Of a stretch of 64,000 bases of DNA, positions 26,250 to 34,206 are shown piece by piece. This DNA is from Candidatus Poribacteria bacterium (lineage in GTDB: Bacteria; Poribacteria; WGA-4E; WGA-3G): positions 62,001 to 126,000 of the forward strand of contig JAJEAG010000033.1 in the NCBI GenBank assembly GCA_022824265.1. Direction: 5' to 3'. Every line of letters begins with the position of its first letter. Positions within the stretch are counted from its first letter, which is position 1. Both the position numbers and the translations under genes were made by a program. Under the pieces are notes generated by a model that made no database searches, had not been told where the DNA came from, and worked only from the letters and a program-made list of their open reading frames with translations.

Positions 26250-27268
26250 ACTGTTTCGTCCCCTACACGAATGCGTGGATCAACATAAGCATACAACAAG
26301 TCAACAATAAGATTAACAAACATAAAGAGAAATGAAACAAATAGCACTCCACCTTGTACTGCACGTACATCACGGGATTCTACTGCATCGCGTAGCCATG
26401 AACCGAGTCCGGGCCATGAGAATATGTGTTCAGTTAAGATTGCCCCACCCATCAAATAACCGAATTCAAGTCCTATCACCGTTAGGACTGGAACCATGCT
26501 ATTTTTCAATGCGTGTTTGATGATAACACGCCACTTAGACAAGCCTTTTGCATAAGCAGTAGTGATGTATGGTTGATTTAGCACTTCAAGCAGACTTGAA
26601 CGGGTCATACGTGCAATAATTGCCAAAGGAATAGTTCCCAATGTAATTGCAGGAAGAATAAGATGTCCGATTGCATTTCTAAAGGCAGCAAAGTCCCCCA
26701 TCAGTAGTGTATCAATTAGATAGAATCCGGACTGAGTTTCAATATCTAAACTCATTACAGTGTCCAATCGACCAGTGGCAGGGAAAATACCAAGATAATA
26801 TGAAAAAATGAGAATCAGCATCAAACCTAACCAGAAGATTGGCATAGAGATACCTGCCAGAGATATTGACATGGATGTGTAATCTAAAAATTTACCCCGA
26901 TAGACAGACGCAATAATTCCCGCAGTAATTCCAAATATGATTGAAAATGCCATAGCAGCAAGTGTTAGCTCGGCAGTTGCAGGAAAATAGCGTTTAATTT
27001 CATCAATGACTGGTTCTTTTGTTTTGAATGAGTGTCCTAAATCAAGGTGGACAAGATCCCAAAGATATTTACCATATTGATAATATAATGGTTTGTCAAG
27101 ACCCATATCTTCTCTGAGTTGTGCCAGTACTTCTTCAGTTGCACGTTCACCAGCAATGGTGAGAGCAGCATCACCAGGAATGAGATGTACCATCATGAAA
27201 ACAAGGAGCGACACTCCAAGAAGTGATAGACCGATGGAGAGGAAACGTTGGATTAGATACGAGAGCAA
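26246..27268 (-). CDS. Dipeptide/oligopeptide-type ABC permease, DppB class
   Basis: This is a 340-residue inner-membrane permease. The N-terminus 'LIQRFLSIGLSLLGVSLLVF' with 'VHLIPGDAA' is the DppB hallmark. The loop 'ITTAYAKGLSKWRVIIKHAL' is the EAA-type contact to the ATPase, and the end 'NLIVDLLYAYVDPRIRVG' is also canonical. About six membrane segments are seen. It forms a heterodimer with the DppC-type product encoded immediately downstream with overlapping codons. Confidence 0.92.
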   Translation of the reverse strand: MLSYLIQRFLSIGLSLLGVSLLVFMMVHLIPGDAALTIAGERATEEVLAQLREDMGLDKPLYYQYGKYLWDLVHLDLGHSFKTKEPVIDEIKRYFPATAELTLAAMAFSIIFGITAGIIASVYRGKFLDYTSMSISLAGISMPIFWLGLMLILIFSYYLGIFPATGRLDTVMSLDIETQSGFYLIDTLLMGDFAAFRNAIGHLILPAITLGTIPLAIIARMTRSSLLEVLNQPYITTAYAKGLSKWRVIIKHALKNSMVPVLTVIGLEFGYLMGGAILTEHIFSWPGLGSWLRDAVESRDVRAVQGGVLFVSFLFMFVNLIVDLLYAYVDPRIRVGDETV

Positions 27269-27320
27269 TATATAAATTCCATTTGATACAGATTACAAAA
27301 AGGCATTCACTGTCTTTAAT

Positions 27321-28148
27321 TTAGAAAAATGGATTGTGTAACTTCTCTTCACCGACAGTTGTTGAAGGACCGTGCCCAGGGAAAAGTCTAACCTCATCAG
27401 GTAATGAAAGCAAATTATCACGGACACTATTTATTTCATCCTGATAGGAGATATTTGGACCTCCCACCGAACCCGCGAAAATAGCATCCCCCACGAATGC
27501 AGCAGTGTGTGTAAGAAAACTGCATCCCCCAGGTGTATGTCCGGGTGTGTCAAGGACTGTCACCATCAGGTCTCCGATACTAATAACATCAGAATGAACT
27601 ACTTCGTGTAATTTGTTTGCAGTTTGAGGTTTGGGTTCATTTTTATGTATATAGGTTTTGCAATCTGTTGCTTTTTGTAATTTTGGTAAACCTTCGGTAT
27701 GATCTCTGTGTGAGTGGGTCAATAGGATAGCAGTCGGGTTAACTTTATTCGTATCTAATTGTTTCAAAATAAGTGTCGGATTTGCTGCGGTATCAATGAT
27801 TGCTGCTTCATCAGTGGCTTTACAAATTAAAATGTATGCGTTGACGGGCCAACCCCCAAATGGAACGCTCACTGTGATAACATCAAGCTTTGTATCTCCA
27901 TCTTGCTGTACAGGGATAGGTTCCCACGTTTCCGTTGCTATGTCAAGAAGTTTTGCCCCATCTAATTTTAGTACTTCTGCAAGTTTATAAACTTGTGCTT
28001 CTGTAGGTTTTAAGGTATACTGTTCCATACGAGTTAGATCGGATTCAGTTATGCCTGTTTCTGTAGTTATTTCTGTATGTGATATATTTTGTCCGCGTCT
28101 TGCTTTTCCAATAATATCACCAAATTCATCTTCAAGCGCGTATGCCAT
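27321..28148 (-). CDS. Helix-turn-helix (XRE-like) / metallo-beta-lactamase-fold hydrolase fusion
   Basis: From ATG 28148 (GGGAG ten bases upstream) the protein is 275 residues. Residues ~10-70 form an XRE-type helix-turn-helix ('ITTETGITESDLTRMEQY', 'AQVYKLAEVLKLDGAKLLDI'). From ~88 there is a glyoxalase II-like metallo-hydrolase domain with the metal motif His145-x-His147-x-Asp149-His150 ('LTHSHRDHTEGL'), 'VLDTPGHTPGGCSF', 'AFVGDAIFAGSVGG' and a final 'FPGHGPSTT'. The fusion suggests either a DNA-binding regulator that senses or hydrolyses a thioester-like metabolite, or a repurposed HTH used for dimerisation. Confidence 0.82.
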   Translation of the reverse strand: MAYALEDEFGDIIGKARRGQNISHTEITTETGITESDLTRMEQYTLKPTEAQVYKLAEVLKLDGAKLLDIATETWEPIPVQQDGDTKLDVITVSVPFGGWPVNAYILICKATDEAAIIDTAANPTLILKQLDTNKVNPTAILLTHSHRDHTEGLPKLQKATDCKTYIHKNEPKPQTANKLHEVVHSDVISIGDLMVTVLDTPGHTPGGCSFLTHTAAFVGDAIFAGSVGGPNISYQDEINSVRDNLLSLPDEVRLFPGHGPSTTVGEEKLHNPFF

Positions 28149-28172
28149 GTTAGTGTTCTCCCTAATCATAAT

Positions 28173-28210
28173 TTGACAAGAATTATATCAAATAAATAAA
28201 GAATAATCAA
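28173..28210. promoter_or_regulatory. Divergent, overlapping promoters
   Basis: On the minus strand TTGATT (28210-28205) and TATAAT (28187-28182) are 17 bases apart and read into the HTH-hydrolase gene. On the plus strand TTGACA (28173-28178) with a weaker TAAAGA (28197-28202) reads towards the Uma2 gene. The two promoters share the same DNA, so a regulator binding here, possibly the HTH protein itself, would affect both. Confidence 0.5.
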
Positions 28211-28246
28211 TTCAAAATAGGTATGCTTAACATAAGGATACATGCT

Positions 28247-28819
28247 ATGAATACTATCGTAACCGATTTTGATAATATAGAAACACCTTTAGCAAATATA
28301 AATACTGATATTACGTTAGAGGAATTTCTGGAGAGGGATATAAAAGGATATGAATATATAGAAGGTAAATTAAAACAGATGTCACCACCGACAATGGAGC
28401 ACGGTGAAATAAGCATGAGTCTTATTTTACCATTAGGCACTTATATTCGTGGAAAAGAATTAGGTCGTTTATATCCTGCAGATACAACTTTTAAGTTAGG
28501 TGAAAGATTAGTAAAACCGGATATAGCCTATGTCTCAAATGAACGGTTACCGGAAAACCGACGACAAGGTTCACCCGTTCCACCAGACTTAGCAGTTGAA
28601 GTCATCTCACCATCAGAATCACAATACGACATCATTGAAAAAGCTCTTGCATATTTGGAAGCAGGAACACGTCTTGTGTGGGTAATTGAACCAGTTGCCC
28701 AAACTGTGACAGTGTATCGGTCAAAAACAGATATAAAAACACTTACTCATAACGACACACTTACAGGTGAAGATGTCGTTGAAGGGTTTTCTTGTCCGAT
28801 CGCACAACTATTTGAATAA
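28247..28819 (+). CDS. Uma2-family (DUF820) restriction-endonuclease-fold protein
   Basis: This is a 190-residue Uma2/DUF820 protein. 'ITLEEFLERDIKGYEYIEGK', 'MEHGEISMSLILPLGTYI', 'KLGERLVKPDIAYVSNERLP' (catalytic PD) and 'PPDLAVEVISPSESQYDIIE' (E-V-I-S, in place of the usual D/E-x-K), followed by 'KALAYLEAGTRLVWVIEP', are the family core. The PD-(D/E)xK-like fold suggests nuclease ancestry, but the biological role of these abundant proteins is unsettled. AAGGA upstream supports ATG 28247 rather than 28223. The sugar isomerase gene starts nine bases later. Confidence 0.88.
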   Translation: MNTIVTDFDNIETPLANINTDITLEEFLERDIKGYEYIEGKLKQMSPPTMEHGEISMSLILPLGTYIRGKELGRLYPADTTFKLGERLVKPDIAYVSNERLPENRRQGSPVPPDLAVEVISPSESQYDIIEKALAYLEAGTRLVWVIEPVAQTVTVYRSKTDIKTLTHNDTLTGEDVVEGFSCPIAQLFE

Positions 28820-28828
28820 GGAGAATGT

Positions 28829-29587
28829 ATGAAACTTGGTTTAGTAACATATAATATGGCAAAAGATTGGGATATTCCAACTATCATCGAACGTTGTTCT
28901 GAAACTGGTTTTTCAGGTGTGGAATTGCGGACAACTCATGCCCACGGTGTTGAGGTAAATTTATCCGCAAGTGAACGCACAGCAGTAAAACAACAGTTTG
29001 AAGATTCACCCATTGAGATTGCCGGTTTAGGTTCCGCATTTGACTATCACTCAGTAGACCAAGATGCTGTTCGTAAGAATATTGAAGGCACTAAAGAATA
29101 CTCACAGTTGGCTGCTGATGTCGGAGCACCGGGGGTAAAGGTTCGACCAAATGGACTTCCCAGCGATGTTCCTGTTGAAAAGACATTAGAACAGATAGGA
29201 TTGGCATTACGAGAATGTGGGGAATTTGCTGCAGATCTCGGTGTTCAGATTCGATTAGAAGTGCATGGTGGAGGAACATCGGAACTAAAACATATTCGGA
29301 CTATTATTGACGTTGCAGATCATGAAAATGTATATGTATGTTGGAACTCAAACTTTGGTGAGGTAGAAAATGGTTCAATTGAAAATAATTTCAACTATGT
29401 AAGAGGCAAAATTGGATTGGTTCATATTACAGAACTGCACAGAACCGAATATCCATGGCGCGAGTTGTTCACATTATTGAAAGACTCAGGATATACGGGA
29501 TATACTTTAGCAGAAATCGCTGGTAGTTCAGATCCTGTGCGGGTTATGAATTTCTATCGTGCATTATGGCATGAGTTTAATAGATAG
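28829..29587 (+). CDS. Sugar phosphate isomerase/epimerase-family TIM barrel
   Basis: This is a 252-residue AP-endonuclease-2-like (xylose isomerase-type) barrel. It opens 'KLGLVTYNMAKDWDIPTIIE', has 'GFSGVELRTTHAHGVEVNLS', and a metal-site Glu in 'VQIRLEVHGGG'. A further strand with 'VYVCWNSNF', 'LVHITELHR' and 'YTLAEIAGSSDP' supplies the remaining ligands. It probably interconverts keto/aldo sugars or epimerises them. The gene follows Uma2 by nine bases, and a secreted LamG gene starts 26 bases after it, so a small operon is likely. Confidence 0.88.
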   Translation: MKLGLVTYNMAKDWDIPTIIERCSETGFSGVELRTTHAHGVEVNLSASERTAVKQQFEDSPIEIAGLGSAFDYHSVDQDAVRKNIEGTKEYSQLAADVGAPGVKVRPNGLPSDVPVEKTLEQIGLALRECGEFAADLGVQIRLEVHGGGTSELKHIRTIIDVADHENVYVCWNSNFGEVENGSIENNFNYVRGKIGLVHITELHRTEYPWRELFTLLKDSGYTGYTLAEIAGSSDPVRVMNFYRALWHEFNR

Positions 29588-29613
29588 AGCTTAATTTAGG
29601 AGAAGAATAAATT

Positions 29614-30378
29614 ATGAAAAATCAACTATTATTAGTACTATTTGCTATAATTATTGTGGTTGTTTCTGTCAACAATTCAGCAGCAATAATTGACTCAGGT
29701 GCTGCAATTGGAATTTGGCTTCTTGACGAAGGAAATGGTAATACCGTAAAGGATTCATCTGGTAATGGCAATGATGGCAAAATAGTTGGAGCAAAATGGA
29801 CAGATGGTAAGTTTGGGAAGGCACTTGATTTTAATGGTTCAGCAAAGGTTGAAATCCCACCAAGTGAGTCAATTGATGATTTTCGTGAGGAGTTCACGTA
29901 TTTATTATGGGTGAAACCAACAGCGGCACCACCCAATGTCAACACACGCGTTATTGAACGTGATTGGCATAATCCAACTATCCAAATTGGACCAGCAGAT
30001 TTTTACGGAAGTATCGCTGTAAATGGTGACCAAGCTCAAACACATGTTCGTGGTGGTAGTTGGGAACAGGATGAATGGAGTTTTGTTGCAATAACTTACG
30101 ATGGAAATGTTCTCAAACTATTTGTTGACGGTGAATTTGTTGGAGAGAAGGCAGTAGGTGTCCCTGACAATAAACCAAACGGTGATATTAGGTTGGCATC
30201 ATGGAAAGATCCAGGTTGGACATATATTGGATTAATTGATGACGTAGGTATCTTCAATATACCTCTATCTGAAGATGATTTATTACAAGTTATGGATAAT
30301 GGACTTGAAGAGGCTTTAGAGGTTATTGCAGTGGGTAAATTAACAACAACTTGGGGACTAATCAAATTTGACAGGTAG
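29614..30378 (+). CDS. Secreted LamG-domain protein with K-L-T-T-T-W C-terminal tail
   Basis: AGGAG precedes ATG 29614. A signal peptide is visible (MKNQLLLVLFAIIIVVVSVNNSAA). Residues ~28-215 form a LamG/concanavalin-type jelly roll: 'GIWLLDEGNGNTVKDSSGNG', 'LDFNGSAKVEIPPSE', 'FTYLLWVKP', 'EWSFVAITYDG', 'KLFVDGE' and 'GLIDDVGIFN'. Such domains bind carbohydrates. After a short linker the protein ends 'VGKLTTTWGLIKFDR'. The same tail ends two other secreted proteins in this window (53770 and 59530), so it may be a sorting or anchoring signal. That function is my inference. Confidence 0.88.
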   Translation: MKNQLLLVLFAIIIVVVSVNNSAAIIDSGAAIGIWLLDEGNGNTVKDSSGNGNDGKIVGAKWTDGKFGKALDFNGSAKVEIPPSESIDDFREEFTYLLWVKPTAAPPNVNTRVIERDWHNPTIQIGPADFYGSIAVNGDQAQTHVRGGSWEQDEWSFVAITYDGNVLKLFVDGEFVGEKAVGVPDNKPNGDIRLASWKDPGWTYIGLIDDVGIFNIPLSEDDLLQVMDNGLEEALEVIAVGKLTTTWGLIKFDR

Positions 30379-30468
30379 TCTAAATTTCGTTATTTAAGGA
30401 CTAATGAGAATTCGAAACAGGTACAATACACCTATAATTCATCTGCTAAATGGAGATAATTCGAAACA

Positions 30469-30825
30469 ATGTATATGCAAAAATTTAAAGACGTTACTGG
30501 ATTTATTGCAGTCCTACTTTTTTGGACTTTTGTTGGAATCATAGTTGGACATCTATTTGTTATCGCTGTTGCAACTATCTTTCAATTCACTGGTGAAAAT
30601 ATAGTCTCTCAACATGCTGAAATAGGTCCTCATAGGGGTCTATATGACTATTTTGATTCTAAATACGACACCGATAGTCCTATTTTTCGCATTGTTGCAT
30701 GGGTTGCATTGTTAGGGAACATGTCATGTATAATCATTGGCATTATATCCGGATTTATTAAAGGAAAGGTGTTTTACAGAGAAAGTAAGTACATTGAACA
30801 CAAAATGTTGTGTAATCTCAAATAA
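30469..30825 (+). CDS. Small two-helix membrane protein, unknown
   Basis: This is a 118-residue protein with two hydrophobic segments, about 11-40 (FIAVLLFWTFVGIIVGHLFVIAVATIF) and 78-103 (IVAWVALLGNMSCIIIGIISGF). They are separated by a polar loop of ~35 residues that would face the opposite side of the membrane. I do not recognise the family. It sits six bases before the rhodanese gene, suggesting co-expression. Confidence 0.55.
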   Translation: MYMQKFKDVTGFIAVLLFWTFVGIIVGHLFVIAVATIFQFTGENIVSQHAEIGPHRGLYDYFDSKYDTDSPIFRIVAWVALLGNMSCIIIGIISGFIKGKVFYRESKYIEHKMLCNLK

Positions 30826-30831
30826 GGAAAA

Positions 30832-31221
30832 ATGGATCAACTCGATTTTTATCAAGCAAAATTAGAATATGAAACGGATTCATGGGATCTTAGTGAAGCT
30901 CTGAATAATGGAGAAGATATCGTCGTTATTGATGCTCGTTCTCCTGAAGCGTATGCTGAGGAACATATACCGACATCAATTAATATACCACACAGAACCA
31001 TGAATGGTGAAACAACAAACCATCTTGACAAATCCAAGTTGTATGTCACTTATTGTGATGGAATTGGTTGTAATGCTTCTACAAAAGGAGCATTGAACAT
31101 GTCAAAATTAGGGTTTAATGTCAAGGAACTACTGGGTGGGTTAGACTGGTGGAAACGTGATGGATATGAAACAAAAGGCACAAAAGGAATTCAAGGAAAA
31201 GAAATAAATTGTGGATGTTAA
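30832..31221 (+). CDS. Rhodanese-like sulfurtransferase
   Basis: This is a 129-residue single rhodanese domain. 'IVVIDARSPEAYAEEHIPTS' (D-x-R and H-I-P signature), 'SINIPHRTM', and the active-site cysteine loop 'YVTYCDGIGCNAST' followed by 'ALNMSKLGFNVKELLGGLDW' are all present, and the G-G-x-x-W end is typical. It probably transfers sulfur from thiosulfate or a persulfide carrier. No signal peptide, so cytoplasmic. AAGGAA lies immediately before the start. Confidence 0.9.
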   Translation: MDQLDFYQAKLEYETDSWDLSEALNNGEDIVVIDARSPEAYAEEHIPTSINIPHRTMNGETTNHLDKSKLYVTYCDGIGCNASTKGALNMSKLGFNVKELLGGLDWWKRDGYETKGTKGIQGKEINCGC

Positions 31222-31261
31222 AGACTGAGAACTTTTTAATGTAAAATAGTATATTTTTTAT

Positions 31262-31290
31262 TTGCATTTGTCTATATGATAAGGTATAAT
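31262..31290 (+). promoter_or_regulatory. Promoter of tRNA-Asn
   Basis: TTGCAT (31262-31267) and TATAAT (31285-31290) are separated by exactly 17 bases and lie 27 bases upstream of the mature tRNA 5' end. This is a near-consensus housekeeping promoter. Confidence 0.75.
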
Positions 31291-31317
31291 TATAAGCGGT
31301 ATATATGAACACTACAT

Positions 31318-31390
31318 TCCCCCATAGCTCAGTTGGTAGAGCAGATGGCTGTTAACCATCGTGTCGGCGGTTCGAGTCCGTCTGGGGGAG
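31318..31390 (+). tRNA. tRNA-Asn (GTT)
   Basis: A 73-base cloverleaf: acceptor TCCCCCA/TGGGGGA, D arm GCTC-AGTTGGTA-GAGC, anticodon stem GATGG/CCATC with loop CTGTTAA (anticodon GTT, asparagine), variable GTGTC, T arm GGCGG-TTCGAGT-CCGTC, discriminator G. The 3' CCA is not encoded and must be added by the nucleotidyltransferase. Confidence 0.97.
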
Positions 31391-31397
31391 TTTTCAG

Positions 31398-31437
31398 TTT
31401 TGCTGACGGACTTGAAGGTAAAGGTTCGTCAGCAAAA
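31398..31437 (+). terminator. Hairpin downstream of tRNA-Asn
   Basis: TTTTGCTGACG (31398-31408) and CGTCAGCAAAA (31427-31437) form an 11-bp stem with an 18-base loop immediately after the tRNA. It may act as the terminator, since its 3' arm ends in A/T. It lacks a long T tract. Confidence 0.5.
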
Positions 31438-31487
31438 TTATTTAAGCACTATTGATATATATTTTTACAAACTATGATGGATAGAAC

Positions 31488-32312
31488 ATGCCAAAAGAAT
31501 TAACCGATGCACACCTTGACGAATTTGCTAAAAAAGGTTATCTAATCGTTCCTGATTACTATTCAGGGGAACTGTTGGAGGAGATGCAAGCTGCTCAACG
31601 ACGCGTGTTACCTACATGGGAACAAGTGAAGGATAATCCACCATCGGGTAGAGCGATTTTGACAGATTTTCCATCATCTGAAATGGTGCTATTACAAGGC
31701 ATTGTTGACCACGATGCATGGCGATTCGCCAGAAAATGGTTCAAGACAGAACATATCCACTTCCGCGCTGGGTGTATGATTGCACGTTATCCAGGATTTA
31801 AAGGTGGTGGTGTCGGTAGTGATGCAAGTGGTTTGCATATAGATAATGGCAATAACTCATTACTACCGCAGTCAAATTCTGCTCCGGAGTTTGGACAACT
31901 TGTCTTTTGGGTACACCTTGAGGATGTTGATGAAGATCAAGCACCACTCAGATTGCTTGCTACAGAATTTGGTAGAGACACATCAAAATATGAACCACTT
32001 GTATGCAAAGGTGGTACCCTCTGTATCTTTAGCAACTATACTTATCATTCAGCAAGTGATTATTTGCGTGAAGATGGACAAAGGTTCACGTGGGGGTTTG
32101 GTTTAGGTCGGGCTGACCACTATTGGGAAGGATTTCGACATTATACTGATAAAGGAAAACACGCGACTTTTTCACAATTCATCGGCACACTAACTGCAGC
32201 AGAGCGCGAGGTATTTCGGTTTCCACCTACAGGGCATCCTTACTACACATCACAAACACTTCAGGCATTAGAAGAACAATATCCTGGTTGGAACGCACGC
32301 GACGAGTATTAA
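31488..32312 (+). CDS. Phytanoyl-CoA dioxygenase (PhyH)-family oxygenase
   Basis: This is a 274-residue Fe(II)/2-oxoglutarate oxygenase. 'LDEFAKKGYLIVPDYYSGEL' is the usual start. The metal motif is H-x-D in 'SGLHIDNGNN', and the distal His is in 'FSNYTYHSASDYLREDGQR', whose Arg would bind 2-oxoglutarate. The region 'RAGCMIARYPGFKGGGVGSD' precedes the HxD. The substrate is unknown. Sequence differs clearly from the other two PhyH proteins here, so it is not a recent duplicate. Confidence 0.88.
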   Translation: MPKELTDAHLDEFAKKGYLIVPDYYSGELLEEMQAAQRRVLPTWEQVKDNPPSGRAILTDFPSSEMVLLQGIVDHDAWRFARKWFKTEHIHFRAGCMIARYPGFKGGGVGSDASGLHIDNGNNSLLPQSNSAPEFGQLVFWVHLEDVDEDQAPLRLLATEFGRDTSKYEPLVCKGGTLCIFSNYTYHSASDYLREDGQRFTWGFGLGRADHYWEGFRHYTDKGKHATFSQFIGTLTAAEREVFRFPPTGHPYYTSQTLQALEEQYPGWNARDEY

Positions 32313-32367
32313 AAGTCTTATTAGTTAGAACTCATACTCTTTTTAATTGAGATAATAGGATGTTGAT

Positions 32368-33228
32368 ATGAATAGTGATTATCTCATCAAACAAGGATTT
32401 TTTCAGGCACTGACTCAATTTGTTACATCACTTGATGTACATGCAAGTACTGAAGATGGTCAATGGCGTATAAAAGGTTTCATTGATGTATGCAGAAATA
32501 TTTATACAATTTCTTCAGATACGAAAATAATTTCAAAGATTCTTGAAATACATCTTTTTCCTCGTATTCTCAATTTTGCTGAAGAGACTGGATACCGAGT
32601 GGTATTAGCTGAACATCAGAATTATTATCCAGACATCTTTTTTGTACATACAGACAACGAAGACATCAAATACGCAGTTGATTTTAAGACTACATATCGT
32701 TTACCAAAATATCCAGAGTTTTGTAATGGGTTCACATTAGGTTCACATGGAGAATATTTTGTTAATAGAGAAAGCACAAAAAACATACAATTTCCTTACG
32801 GTCAATACCAAGGACATTTCTGTTTAGGTATAATTTACAGTAGACAGATGGAAACGGAAGTTGATGAAACTCGTACATATAAGTTAGATGAACTTCATTC
32901 AATAGCTTCTGTTATAAAGGACTTCAAATTCTTCGTCGCTGAAAAATGGAAAATCGCGAGTGACAAAAGTGGCAGTGGTAATACTGCGAACATTGGTAGC
33001 ATTAATAAAATTGATGATATAATTTCAGGACGTGGTATGTTCTCAAACTTAGGTGAGAATTGGTTTGACGATTATTGGATGAACTATGGTAAGATTACTA
33101 TTGCAGAAGATAGTGGTAATACAAAGCAGATTAGGAATTTGAAAGATTTTGTTGAATATAGAGGTGGAAATGCTCGGTTAATCGTACCTAAAGCAAGAAA
33201 AATAGGTTTGAGGAATGGAAATCAGTGA
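32368..33228 (+). CDS. EcoRV-like type II restriction endonuclease
   Basis: This is a 286-residue homologue of R.EcoRV (recalled, not searched). Catalytic residues are in place: Asp89 ('NYYPDIFF'), Asp105 and Lys107 ('AVDFKTTY'), plus Glu60. Their spacing (29 and 16 residues) equals that of E45/D74/D90/K92 in EcoRV. The DNA-recognition loop 'KSGSGNTANIGSI' matches EcoRV's G-S-G-N-T-x-N loop, and 'SDTKIISKILEIHLFPRI', 'ESTKNIQFPYGQYQGH' and 'RGMFSNLGENWFDDYWMNY' also align. I therefore predict blunt cleavage of GATATC. The gene overlaps the cognate methyltransferase by 14 bases. No C (controller) gene is seen. Confidence 0.92.
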   Translation: MNSDYLIKQGFFQALTQFVTSLDVHASTEDGQWRIKGFIDVCRNIYTISSDTKIISKILEIHLFPRILNFAEETGYRVVLAEHQNYYPDIFFVHTDNEDIKYAVDFKTTYRLPKYPEFCNGFTLGSHGEYFVNRESTKNIQFPYGQYQGHFCLGIIYSRQMETEVDETRTYKLDELHSIASVIKDFKFFVAEKWKIASDKSGSGNTANIGSINKIDDIISGRGMFSNLGENWFDDYWMNYGKITIAEDSGNTKQIRNLKDFVEYRGGNARLIVPKARKIGLRNGNQ

Positions 33229-34147
33229 TAAAAGTTATGATTCCCCAATTAAGTGTCAAGGAATAAAGAGCAAACTTGTTCCTCTCATAAAGCAATCTGT
33301 GGACTGGTCTTTTAATGGTAAATGGGTTGAACCCTTTATGGGATCGGGTGTCGTTGGTTTTAATATTATACCGCGTAACGCAATATTTGCAGATAGCAAT
33401 CCGCATCTAATTAACTTCTATAACGCGATCTCAAGTGGAGAAATAAATGGATTAATAGTAAGAAACTTTTTGGAACATCACGGTAAAAAACTATCAAACA
33501 GTGGGAAAGATTATTATTATGAAGTTCGGGAAAGGTTTAATAAAACACATGAACCCTTAGATTTTCTTTTCTTAAATCGATGCTGCTTTAATGGAATGAT
33601 TCGCTTCAATCGCAATGGAGAATTTAATGTCCCGTTTGGTCATAAACCACAACGGTTTTCTAAAGCATATATTACAAAGATTGTGAACCAAGTTAACTAC
33701 GTTTATGTCATGTCAAGACATTCAAATTGGTCATTTATCTGTCAAGATTTTAAAGAAACACTTAAAAACCTTTCTGAAGAAGATTTTGTCTACTGTGATC
33801 CACCTTATGTTGGACGGCACGTTGATTATTTTGATAGTTGGGATGAAGAAAACGAACAATACCTATTTGAATCTCTGAATCAATCTTCTTGCAGATTCAT
33901 TTTATCAACGTGGCATAGTAATCAATATAGAGAGAATATCTTCCTTAAGGATTTGTGGTCGAAATTTCATGTGCTAACCAAGGAACACTTTTATTATGTT
34001 GGTGCCAAAGAGGAAAATAGAAAACCAATGCTTGAGGCATTGGTTATGAATTTCACACCCGAACATATACATGAGGAACCAACAGTGCGAGCTGAACAAC
34101 TTTCGCTTTTTGAAAAACTGGCAGAATATCAAAGAAGTGAAGTTTGA
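33215..34147 (+). CDS. EcoRV-like DNA adenine methyltransferase (D12 class)
   Basis: This is a 310-residue alpha-class N6-adenine methyltransferase. 'PIKCQGIKSKLVPLIKQSV' and 'WVEPFMGSGVVGFNIIPRN' (S-adenosylmethionine motif I, residues ~38-56) are followed by 'PLDFLFLNRCCFNGMIRFNR'. The catalytic DPPY (Asp195-Tyr198) lies in 'FVYCDPPYVGRHVDYFDSW', and 'KEHFYYVGAKEENRKPM' lies near the end. It closely resembles M.EcoRV as I remember it and should methylate GATATC to protect the host. It is translated from an overlapping start inside the endonuclease gene, so the order is R then M. Confidence 0.92.
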   Translation: MEISDKSYDSPIKCQGIKSKLVPLIKQSVDWSFNGKWVEPFMGSGVVGFNIIPRNAIFADSNPHLINFYNAISSGEINGLIVRNFLEHHGKKLSNSGKDYYYEVRERFNKTHEPLDFLFLNRCCFNGMIRFNRNGEFNVPFGHKPQRFSKAYITKIVNQVNYVYVMSRHSNWSFICQDFKETLKNLSEEDFVYCDPPYVGRHVDYFDSWDEENEQYLFESLNQSSCRFILSTWHSNQYRENIFLKDLWSKFHVLTKEHFYYVGAKEENRKPMLEALVMNFTPEHIHEEPTVRAEQLSLFEKLAEYQRSEV

Positions 34148-34206
34148 TAATGTTAAATTACATTATGTTCTATGTTTGGTAATCTTTAATATTTCATCAC
34201 GAAGCA

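Noticed and set aside
31318-34147. Integrated genomic island at tRNA-Asn carrying the restriction system
   Set aside because: The tRNA is adjacent, but no integrase and no repeated tRNA 3' end was found to bound an island.
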